Below, one piece after another: positions 58,545 to 64,000 of a stretch of 64,000 nt of DNA (the first letter of the stretch is position 1; each line of letters begins with the position of its first letter). The position numbers were made by a program, and so were the translations under genes. This stretch comes from Lentilactobacillus parabuchneri DSM 5707 = NBRC 107865. Its GTDB lineage: Bacteria > Bacillota > Bacilli > Lactobacillales > Lactobacillaceae. Where the stretch lies: positions 50,217 through 114,216 of the forward strand of contig NZ_AZGK01000007.1 in the NCBI RefSeq assembly GCF_001435315.1, given 5' to 3'. Below the pieces are notes generated by a model. It saw only the letters and a program-made list of their open reading frames with translations. It was not told where the DNA came from and searched no databases.

Positions 58545-58558
58545 AAGGAGGCTTTCAA

Positions 58559-59545
58559 ATGACTAACAAAGACGAATTAATTTCAATCGTTCTTCCCGTT
58601 TTTAATGAGGAAGACGGCATTACGAGTACGATTGACACACTTGAAAAGTTCATTTCTAATCAGCCGCAAAATTTTGAACTTATCTTTGTGGACGATGGTT
58701 CAAAGGATAAGAGCGCGGACTTGATTCAACAGCAACAGGCACAGTACTCAAACATCAAGCTGGTTCAATTTTCAAGAAACTTTGGCCATCAGTTGGCAAT
58801 TACTGCCGGAATTCGTTACACCAACGGCGATGCAGTCGTTGTGATGGATGCTGATTTGCAGGATCCTCCTGAGGTCATCGTCGACATGATCAAAAAATGG
58901 CATGACGGCTATGACGTCGTATACGGAAAACGGATCTCGCGCGATGGTGAAAGCCTATTTAAGAAAATAACGGCCGCGGCCTTCTACCGGACCTTAAAGC
59001 ACATCACAAGTGTTCACATTCCTGTCGACACCGGCGACTTTCGGCTCATGGACGTTAAAGTTGTCAACCAACTCAAGCGGATGAATGAACCAGACCCGTT
59101 TGTCCGCGGCATGGTCAGCTGGGTCGGCTTCAAGCAAACCGACGTCACTTATGAGCGACAGGAACGCGTCGCTGGAACAACCAAGTATCCGCTGCGGAAA
59201 ATGATCCGACTGGCAATGGATGGCATCACCTCATTTTCATCCTTCCCGCTTCAAATTGCGAACTGGGTCGGGAGCTTTTCAATCATTTTTGGAATCGGCT
59301 ACCTGATTACCTCATTGTTGACAACAATGAATACGATTCGCTTTGCGGTGTTCGCAGTCTTCTTAATGGTTGGCATCACCTTGCTGGCCGTTGGAACAAT
59401 TGGGTCATATTTGTACCGGATCTTCGATGCATCAAGACGACGCCCATTATACATTGTCGCAAATACGTCGGGGTTTCGCTCACAAGAAACTGATCATCCA
59501 AAGACCTACTACCAAACCACAATCAGAGGACGGGCATTCCAATAA
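58559..59545 (+). CDS. GT2 polyprenyl-phosphate glycosyltransferase
   Basis: Protein of 328 residues with a GT-A domain (ISIVLPVFNEEDGI; IFVDDGSKDKS; VVVMDADLQDPPEV with the metal DxD) and two C-terminal membrane helices (about 235-258 and 268-292). It is like GtrB or DPM1 and probably charges undecaprenyl phosphate with a sugar. With GtrA and the GT39-type enzyme it completes a charge-flip-transfer pathway. AAAGGAGG precedes the ATG. Confidence 0.92.
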   Translation: MTNKDELISIVLPVFNEEDGITSTIDTLEKFISNQPQNFELIFVDDGSKDKSADLIQQQQAQYSNIKLVQFSRNFGHQLAITAGIRYTNGDAVVVMDADLQDPPEVIVDMIKKWHDGYDVVYGKRISRDGESLFKKITAAAFYRTLKHITSVHIPVDTGDFRLMDVKVVNQLKRMNEPDPFVRGMVSWVGFKQTDVTYERQERVAGTTKYPLRKMIRLAMDGITSFSSFPLQIANWVGSFSIIFGIGYLITSLLTTMNTIRFAVFAVFLMVGITLLAVGTIGSYLYRIFDASRRRPLYIVANTSGFRSQETDHPKTYYQTTIRGRAFQ

Positions 59546-59560
59546 AAAGAAGCCACACTA

Positions 59561-59592
59561 AAAGGAGCAGCCAAAATCGGCTGCTCCTTTTG
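59561..59592. terminator. Bidirectional terminator between the glycosylation operon and mecA
   Basis: AAAGGAGCAGCC (59561-59572) pairs perfectly with GGCTGCTCCTTT (59579-59590) around a six-base loop. Confidence 0.9.
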
Positions 59593-59619
59593 TTGTAAGC
59601 TCATGAAATGACATTCAAT

Positions 59620-60303
59620 TTACTTAAAGTAATACCTGCTGAGTTCCAACGCGCTATTTTCCATTAACTGTTGGCCGTACTCGTTAAGAACTTCCTCAGT
59701 AACAGTGGTTTTCTTACCATATTCGTTGGCAATTGCAACTTCATCACTGACGACCATATCAACCGGGTCGTTGCTGTAAAGCTGCAATTTCAGGTAATAC
59801 TTACCTTCATACAGGTACAAATCAGATGTTCCATTTTCCAATCGTAATGCCTTCGCTAATGAGGTGAAGTCATCCAGTTGGTCGAACTCAAGGATAACGG
59901 TTCGCTTCTGATGACCAAACTCATCGTTTGTCTTCTTATCACTTACATGTTGTGGTTGATTATTACCGGTATGTTCTTCGATATATTTAGAAACGCGATC
60001 ACGCTTTTCAGGCTGGTCGGAATGATCCCCACTACCTGAATCAAACATGTCGTTATCGGACATATCAACATCCTTACTGATAAATAATTCCAATCCATTT
60101 TGGTTTGGAAGAACTTGGAAAGTGACGGCATCGTTATTTTGAAATTGGTGATCCTTGTCAACCTCTTCCAGAATACTATAGAAGAAGCTTTCGATCTGCT
60201 TGTGATTACCAAGTAAATCTAAAACGGTAATCCCACGCTTATCAAGATCGTCATTACCAATCAGTACACGAATTGTATTCTCGTTAATTCGTTCCATTTC
60301 CAT
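59620..60303 (-). CDS. mecA: Adaptor protein MecA
   Basis: Adaptor of 227 residues that delivers substrates to ClpCP. An N-terminal domain (MERINENTIRVLIGNDDL) binds targets such as ComK or Spx relatives, and a C-terminal domain (about 130-227) binds ClpC. A poorly conserved acidic linker lies between (about 80-125). AAGGGGTG precedes the ATG. Confidence 0.93.
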   Translation of the reverse strand: MEMERINENTIRVLIGNDDLDKRGITVLDLLGNHKQIESFFYSILEEVDKDHQFQNNDAVTFQVLPNQNGLELFISKDVDMSDNDMFDSGSGDHSDQPEKRDRVSKYIEEHTGNNQPQHVSDKKTNDEFGHQKRTVILEFDQLDDFTSLAKALRLENGTSDLYLYEGKYYLKLQLYSNDPVDMVVSDEVAIANEYGKKTTVTEEVLNEYGQQLMENSALELSRYYFK

Positions 60304-60419
60304 ATTTAGCCACCCCTTTCAATATCTGAGGGTAATTAATAATAACATTGTATCATATTATTGTCTAAGTAAATAATACGGCTAAAGATGGATATTAACA
60401 AGCAATTAAGATTTCAAGC

Positions 60420-60818
60420 TCATAAGGCCCTGCGAACCATTTTTTCGAGTTCACACTTACGGGTTCCCCGTGGCATGAAGCAGCGAATTTCATCTTCATT
60501 GTAGCCAAACTCAATCCGTTTGGAATCCATGAGAATCGGCCGACGAATTAACTCAGGATGGGCAGCCAGTAGTGAGATGACCTCACCTATCGTCATCGAG
60601 TGAATCTGAGGCTTATATTGGTCGTAGAGGTATGAGCGTGTCGAAATCACATCGTCAGTTCCACCTTCAGATAACATAAAGATTTCTTTCAGCTCGGTTT
60701 CAGAAAGCGGATTTGCAAAAAGATTTCGTTCTACAAAGTCTACCTTGTGATCGACGAGCCATTTCTTTGCTTTGCGACAAGAAGTACAGCTGGGTGTTGT
60801 AAGTAAGTTTACAGTCAT
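60420..60818 (-). CDS. spx: Transcriptional regulator Spx
   Basis: ArsC-like regulator of 132 residues that binds the RNA polymerase alpha subunit during thiol stress. The redox switch CTSC is at 11-14 and the conserved RPILMDSKRIEFGYNEDEI segment lies at about 91-110. AGGAGG precedes the ATG. A -10 TATAAT lies at 60852-60857 on the minus strand. Its adaptor SpxH is encoded 12 kb away. Confidence 0.94.
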   Translation of the reverse strand: MTVNLLTTPSCTSCRKAKKWLVDHKVDFVERNLFANPLSETELKEIFMLSEGGTDDVISTRSYLYDQYKPQIHSMTIGEVISLLAAHPELIRRPILMDSKRIEFGYNEDEIRCFMPRGTRKCELEKMVRRAL

Positions 60819-60851
60819 GATTGCTACCTCCTAATAATCTTTGATGACTTG

Positions 60852-60857
60852 ATTATA
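60852..60857 (-). promoter_or_regulatory. -10 element of spx
   Basis: TATAAT on the minus strand, 34 bases before the spx ATG. A 7 bp stem (CAGAATG/CATTCTG, 60889-60908) lies upstream and may be a weak terminator of the next gene or part of spx control. Confidence 0.45.
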
Positions 60858-60929
60858 TCGGAAATAGTTATAAAAATCATAAGATTCACAGAATGGACTA
60901 ACATTCTGCTAACTTTCATCACATTTAAA

Positions 60930-61670
60930 CTAAATATTGATTGTCAGGTGTTGCTGGGCGACCATAACAGGAAGGTCCTCGCCCGCACTATGCTGGGCTT
61001 CATCTTTGAGTTGCCGCAAATCCCCATCCGCAGGCAAGTGGGTCAGCAGTAGTTGATGAACCCCACCATCATGAGCGAGTTTCCCCGACTCAGTTGAAGT
61101 CATGTGCCATTTTTGACCGGTCTTGTCGGCAAAGAAGTTCGTGTCGGTCATTAAGAGGTCTGCCCCTTTCACAAAATCAGTCAGCTCTGGAAAATATTTC
61201 GTATCCGCCGTAAAGACTAAGATTTTGCCAGTATCCCGTTCCTTGATGCGCAGTGCAAATGCCGGAACCGGATGCTGTGTTTTGAGCAAGCTGATTTCAA
61301 ATGGCCCGACACTTAGGGATTTCTCGGGATCGTATGCAACTGCCTTGGTGGAATTTGGCCAATCAAGTCCGGCAAAGTTTGCCTTGTCGAGTCGATGCCC
61401 ATAAATGGGCAGTACAGGCTCTGTGTAACGTTTTTCATGTAATTGCCAATAGTACTGCAGAACGCCAACGTCAGCTGTGTGATCATGATGATAGTGGGTT
61501 AAAATTAAGCCATTAAGCTTGAGTGGGTCAATGACTTCTTCCAAACTTAACAATGCTCCGCTGCCACAATCAATTAACAAATTAAAGTCGCCAGACTGCA
61601 ATAAATAACTACTGGTTGCGTTACCGTGTGCCGGATAACCGCCTAAATACCCAATAACTGTTAGCTCCAA
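60930..61670 (-). CDS. Metallo-beta-lactamase-fold hydrolase
   Basis: Protein of 246 residues of the RNase Z-like/YhfI-type group. The metal motif is LTHYHHDHTADVG, with further ligands in LLMTDTNFF and LLLTHLPADG. The start is TTG at 61670, seven bases after GGAGG; the open frame extends to 61784 only through the promoter region. Substrate unknown. Confidence 0.85.
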   Translation of the reverse strand: MELTVIGYLGGYPAHGNATSSYLLQSGDFNLLIDCGSGALLSLEEVIDPLKLNGLILTHYHHDHTADVGVLQYYWQLHEKRYTEPVLPIYGHRLDKANFAGLDWPNSTKAVAYDPEKSLSVGPFEISLLKTQHPVPAFALRIKERDTGKILVFTADTKYFPELTDFVKGADLLMTDTNFFADKTGQKWHMTSTESGKLAHDGGVHQLLLTHLPADGDLRQLKDEAQHSAGEDLPVMVAQQHLTINI

Positions 61671-61698
61671 AACGTTGCCTCCTCTTATTTTGTCTAAA

Positions 61699-61758
61699 GT
61701 ATAATTTACTAATACTAAAAAGTAAATGTTTGGTTCTCTTAATGAAAAAAAGTATAAT
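61699..61758. promoter_or_regulatory. Divergent promoters with a shared inverted repeat
   Basis: Plus strand: TTGGTT (61730-61735), 17 bases, TATAAT (61753-61758), serving the gene at 61785. Minus strand: TTTACT, 17 bases, TATACT, serving the hydrolase gene. TTTACT (61705-61710) and AGTAAA (61721-61726) form an inverted repeat with a 10-base spacer over the minus-strand promoter, a possible operator. Confidence 0.5.
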
Positions 61759-61784
61759 AAGTTTGTATATAGGAGGTGGGTCAT

Positions 61785-62288
61785 ATGAAAGAACAGATCG
61801 TCATTACATTTGGTGATGAAAAGATTTTATCAGAAATAAAAGCTGCTCATCCTGAACGTGACCTGGTGTTATACCAAGCATTAAGTCAGCAAGGTGAATT
61901 TATGTTACTTGATCATTCTGGTCAGGAAACGGTTTTTAAATCCCCTGTTTACTATGATATTTTGAGCCATGCCGGAACTGATAATTGGAATGGGTTCATT
62001 AGTTTTTCAACGCTCGACTTAAATTTTGAAGAGCAAAAAGTCTTCGACGCCCGAATCAATCGACTTCGTACCAATGGGCTCCCTGATGGTATGCACTCAA
62101 TGTATTCGTTGAATTATCACAAAGATATTAGTCAACGCATCATTTTAGGAACTTGGAATGCTTATTCAGATTACGAGCTCTGGAAAAACAGTTCAGATGA
62201 TTTTATTCCAAAAGAGTACCGTGATTCGCCAAACTTTTATTCACATGAAGCTTACTACACTCCGGCCAAGGAAAAAGAAACTCACTAA
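61785..62288 (+). CDS. Unknown protein, possibly ABM-fold (HmoB-like)
   Basis: Protein of 167 residues without signal peptide or membrane segment. The C-terminal half (about 60-160) contains WNGFISFSTLDLN and TWNAYSDYELWKNSSDDF. The W-x-S-y-x-y-W-K pattern resembles antibiotic biosynthesis monooxygenase domains such as HmoB and TRAP; this is an inference from short motifs. The ATG at 61785 follows AGGAGGTGG; a GTG three codons upstream lies in that box. Confidence 0.75.
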   Translation: MKEQIVITFGDEKILSEIKAAHPERDLVLYQALSQQGEFMLLDHSGQETVFKSPVYYDILSHAGTDNWNGFISFSTLDLNFEEQKVFDARINRLRTNGLPDGMHSMYSLNYHKDISQRIILGTWNAYSDYELWKNSSDDFIPKEYRDSPNFYSHEAYYTPAKEKETH

Positions 62289-62301
62289 AGGCTTATCCAT
62301 T

Positions 62302-62355
62302 ACCGCTATGCTAACGAATGCATTTATACATAATTCGTTAGCATAGCGGTTTTCA
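62302..62355 (+). terminator. Terminator after the ABM-like gene
   Basis: An 18 bp perfect stem (62302-62319 with 62333-62350) is followed by TTTTCATTT. The complementary strand has fewer T, so it mainly serves the plus-strand gene. Confidence 0.85.
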
Positions 62356-62407
62356 TTTCTAATTCATTCGAATGAATTGGTCAATCCCGACCGCTATAAA
62401 TGAAGAT

Positions 62408-62436
62408 ATAAAAAAAACAAGCTATCAATTAGCTTG
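62408..62436 (-). terminator. Terminator of the tRNA operon
   Basis: CAAGCTA (62418-62424) pairs with TAGCTTG (62430-62436), followed on the minus strand by eight T. It lies 18 bases after the last tRNA. Confidence 0.85.
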
Positions 62437-62454
62437 CATACTGTCGATATCCAC

Positions 62455-62528
62455 CGGTCCGTACGAGACTCGAACTCGTGATCTCCTGCGTGACAGGCAG
62501 GCGTCCTAACCAGCTAGACCAACGGACC
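62455..62528 (-). tRNA. tRNA-Asp (GTC), copy 1
   Basis: Complete cloverleaf with acceptor GGTCCGT/ACGGACC, anticodon loop CTGTCAC and T-loop TTCGAGT. CCA is not encoded. Differs from the copy at 63062 by two bases in the D-arm region. Confidence 0.97.
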
Positions 62529-62532
62529 AAAA

Positions 62533-62606
<74 letters not shown>

Positions 62607-62635
62607 ATAATATAAGAAAGAAATCATTGTTTGAA

Positions 62636-62707
62636 TGACCCGTACGGGATTTGAACCCATGTTACCGCCGTGAAAGGGCGGTGTCTTAACCACTTGACCA
62701 ACGGGTC
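62636..62707 (-). tRNA. tRNA-Glu (TTC)
   Basis: Acceptor GACCCGT/ACGGGTC and anticodon loop CTTTCAC on stem CCGCC/GGCGG. A likely substrate of MnmA encoded in this window. Confidence 0.96.
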
Positions 62708-62715
62708 ATTTAAAA

Positions 62716-62803
62716 CGGAGAAGGAGAGATTCGAACTCTCGCGCCGCTTACGCGACCTACACCCTTAGCAGGGGCGCCTCTTCAGCCACTTGAGTACTTC
62801 TCC
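62716..62803 (-). tRNA. tRNA-Ser (GCT)
   Basis: Class II tRNA of 88 bases with a long variable arm. Anticodon loop CTGCTAA and acceptor GGAGAAG/CTTCTCC with discriminator G. Confidence 0.96.
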
Positions 62804-62810
62804 AAAATTA

Positions 62811-62884
<74 letters not shown>

Positions 62885-62895
62885 ATTTGTGAAAA

Positions 62896-62966
62896 AGCGG
62901 GTGACGAGAATCGGACTCGCGACAACAGCTTGGAAGGCTGTGGTTTTACCACTAAACTACACCCGC
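62896..62966 (-). tRNA. tRNA-Gly (TCC)
   Basis: Acceptor GCGGGTG/CACCCGC and anticodon loop CTTCCAA on stem ACAGC/GCTGT. Discriminator T, as usual for glycine. Confidence 0.96.
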
Positions 62967-62984
62967 ATGATCTATTAAATTAAG

Positions 62985-63057
62985 TGGCGCGGGACAGAAT
63001 CGAACTGCCGACACATGCAGCTTCAATGCATTGCTCTACCGACTGAGCTACCGAGCC
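62985..63057 (-). tRNA. tRNA-Phe (GAA)
   Basis: Anticodon loop TTGAAGC on stem ATGCA/TGCAT. The acceptor is GGCTCGG/CCGCGCC, with a T4-C69 mismatch in the middle of the helix; CCGAGCC would pair fully. Confidence 0.93.
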
Positions 63058-63061
63058 AAAC

Positions 63062-63135
63062 CGGTCCGTACGAGACTCGAACTCGTGATCTCCTGCGTGA
63101 CAGGCAGGCGTCCTAACCAACTGGACCAACGGACC
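63062..63135 (-). tRNA. tRNA-Asp (GTC), copy 2
   Basis: Same cloverleaf as the copy at 62455, with two D-arm differences. Part of a 160 bp duplicated block. Confidence 0.97.
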
Positions 63136-63139
63136 AAAA

Positions 63140-63213
<74 letters not shown>

Positions 63214-63219
63214 ATAATA

Positions 63220-63307
63220 AGGAGGATGAGAGATTCGAACTCTCGCGTGGTTTGACCCACCTAGCGGTTTTCAAGACCGCCCCCTTCAGCCACTTGGGTA
63301 ATCCTCC
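63220..63307 (-). tRNA. tRNA-Ser (TGA)
   Basis: Class II tRNA of 88 bases. Anticodon loop CTTGAAA on stem GCGGT/ACCGC and acceptor GGAGGAT/ATCCTCC. The base after the acceptor stem is T, whereas serine tRNAs normally have G73. Confidence 0.95.
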
Positions 63308-63342
63308 ATAAAAGCTGTATAAAAAAATATAAAATGAGTCGA

Positions 63343-63416
63343 TGGACCTTGTAGGACTCGAACCTACGACCGAACGGTTATGAGCCGTTTGCTCTAACCA
63401 ACTGAGCTAAAGGTCC
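63343..63416 (-). tRNA. tRNA with CAT anticodon, probably Ile2 (lysidine type)
   Basis: Acceptor GGACCTT/AAGGTCC, D-arm AGCTCAGTTGGTTAGAGC and anticodon loop CTCATAA. It resembles the minor isoleucine tRNA whose C34 is changed to lysidine by TilS more than the neighbouring elongator tRNA-Met. Distinguishing the two rests on body sequence only. Confidence 0.8.
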
Positions 63417-63427
63417 AAGACCTATAA

Positions 63428-63501
63428 TCGCGGCAGGGGGGATCGAACCCTCGACCTCCCGGGTATGAACCGGACGCTCTAGCCAGCTGAGCTACACCGC
63501 G
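63428..63501 (-). tRNA. tRNA-Met (CAT), probably elongator
   Basis: Anticodon loop TTCATAC on stem CCGG/CCGG and body GTGTAGCTCAGCTGGCTAG, like Bacillus elongator tRNA-Met. The acceptor CGCGGTG/TGCCGCG ends in two G-U type pairs. Confidence 0.88.
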
Positions 63502-63531
63502 ATGAAAATATGATAGTCATAAATCTACCAA

Positions 63532-63605
63532 TCGGGAAGACAGGATTCGAACCTGCGACCCCCTGGTCCCAAACCAGGTGCTCTACCAAGCTGAGCTACT
63601 TCCCG
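63532..63605 (-). tRNA. tRNA-Pro (TGG)
   Basis: Acceptor CGGGAAG/CTTCCCG and anticodon loop TTTGGGA on stem CCTGG/CCAGG. Complete cloverleaf. Confidence 0.96.
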
Positions 63606-63614
63606 TTAAAACAA

Positions 63615-63688
63615 TGCACCCAGTAGGAGTCGAACCTACAACCTTCTGATTCGTAGTCAGACACTCTATCCAATTGCGCTATGGGTGC
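63615..63688 (-). tRNA. tRNA-Arg (ACG)
   Basis: Acceptor GCACCCA/TGGGTGC and anticodon loop CTACGAA. The A34 would be changed to inosine to read CGU, CGC and CGA. Confidence 0.96.
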
Positions 63689-63694
63689 ATAATA

Positions 63695-63780
63695 TGCCGA
63701 GGACCGGGATCGAACCGGTACGGTCATCACTGACCGCAGGATTTTAAGTCCTGTGCGTCTGCCAATTCCGCCACCCCGGC
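63695..63780 (-). tRNA. tRNA-Leu (TAA)
   Basis: Class II tRNA of 86 bases with a long variable arm; anticodon loop CTTAAAA. A potential TrmL substrate. Confidence 0.96.
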
Positions 63781-63786
63781 ATAACA

Positions 63787-63858
63787 AGCGGAAGACGGGA
63801 TTCGAACCCGCGACCCCCACCATGGCAAGGTGATGTTCTACCACTGAACTACTTCCGC
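63787..63858 (-). tRNA. tRNA-Gly (GCC)
   Basis: Acceptor GCGGAAG/CTTCCGC, anticodon loop TTGCCAT, discriminator T. Confidence 0.96.
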
Positions 63859-63863
63859 AAAAA

Positions 63864-63936
63864 TGCCGACTAGAAGATTCGAACTTCCGACCCCCTGTTT
63901 ACAAGACAGGTGCTCTGCCAGCTGAGCTAAGTCGGC
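63864..63936 (-). tRNA. tRNA-Thr (TGT)
   Basis: Acceptor GCCGACT/AGTCGGC and anticodon loop CTTGTAA on stem CCTGT/ACAGG. Confidence 0.96.
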
Positions 63937-63973
63937 ATATAAATATTATGCGCATAATAATATTCAATTGTAA

Positions 63974-64000
63974 TGAGCCGTGGCAGTCTCGAACTGCCGA
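63974..64000 (-). tRNA. Partial tRNA cut by the window edge, possibly Lys
   Basis: Only the 3' part is present: T-arm GGCAG-TTCGAGA-CTGCC and acceptor strand ACGGCTC with discriminator A. The anticodon lies outside. Lysine is suggested by position next to Thr in Firmicute tRNA arrays, with low certainty. Confidence 0.7.

Noticed and set aside
62350..62460. 5S rRNA or other rRNA fragment beside the tRNA array
   Set aside because: The left side shows only terminators and short spacer; any rRNA operon would lie beyond the right edge.

Overview
The window is a chromosomal segment of a low-to-mid GC Gram-positive bacterium, almost certainly a member of the Lactobacillaceae. The evidence is the dcw division cluster with mraZ, pbp2B, divIB, sepF and divIVA, tRNA-sensing T-box leaders, strong AGGAGG ribosome binding sites, frequent TTG starts, the mecA/spx/coiA/pepF/spxH/relQ neighbourhood, and a long tRNA array. 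Genus cannot be fixed from sequence alone; a Lentilactobacillus-like relative is a guess.

Layout, left to right. (1) 1-3.5 kb: a partial unknown gene, ribokinase with its LacI-type regulator, and an aldo/keto reductase. (2) 3.6-9.8 kb: a PRPP synthetase homologue with altered catalytic residues, recD2, a TPR protein, a histidine phosphatase and mnmA. (3) 9.9-19.7 kb: a histidine operon (hisZ-G-B-H-A-F-I-E-C) behind a T-box, with histidinol phosphatase upstream but no hisD, then two tandem branched-chain aminotransferases. This block separates mnmA from (4) 20-23.5 kb: cysteine desulfurase, a DUF1831 protein, mtnN, a small membrane protein, a Nudix hydrolase and a cold-shock protein. The desulfurase supplies sulfur to MnmA, so regions 2 and 4 probably once formed one neighbourhood.

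(5) 23.6-41.7 kb: T-box-controlled ileS followed, reading rightwards, by divIVA, ylmH, an intact IS5-type element, ylmG, sepF, ftsZ, ftsA, divIB, murG, murD, mraY, pbp2B, ftsL, rsmH and mraZ, all on the minus strand. It is flanked by a DUF3397 gene and a 37-codon DUF4044-like membrane microprotein. The insertion sequence sits between ylmG and ylmH with perfect 17 bp ends and a TAA duplication. (6) 41.8-51.9 kb: ftsK, trmL, rlmA, an rluD-type pseudouridine synthase, nadK, relQ, spxH, pepF and coiA, covering chromosome segregation, RNA modification, (p)ppGpp and Spx control, and competence.

(7) 52.0-59.6 kb: an apparent insertion between coiA and mecA holding a stand-alone glutamate-cysteine ligase, a two-component system and a divergent three-gene membrane glycosylation operon (GtrA flippase, GT39-type transferase, GT2 transferase). 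The GT39-type protein carries striking Gly/Lys/Met-rich inserts. (8) 59.6-62.3 kb: mecA, spx, a metallo-beta-lactamase-fold hydrolase and a possible ABM-fold protein. (9) 62.4-64.0 kb: seventeen complete tRNA genes plus one cut by the edge, all on the minus strand, with an Asp-fMet pair duplicated.

The most notable points are the PRPP synthetase homologue with substituted loop residues, the missing hisD, two genes (hisI and gtrA) with no convincing canonical start codon, the transposon inside a small inverted repeat of the division cluster, and the low-complexity inserts in the membrane glycosyltransferase. No CRISPR array, prophage or wholly unknown multigene system was seen.
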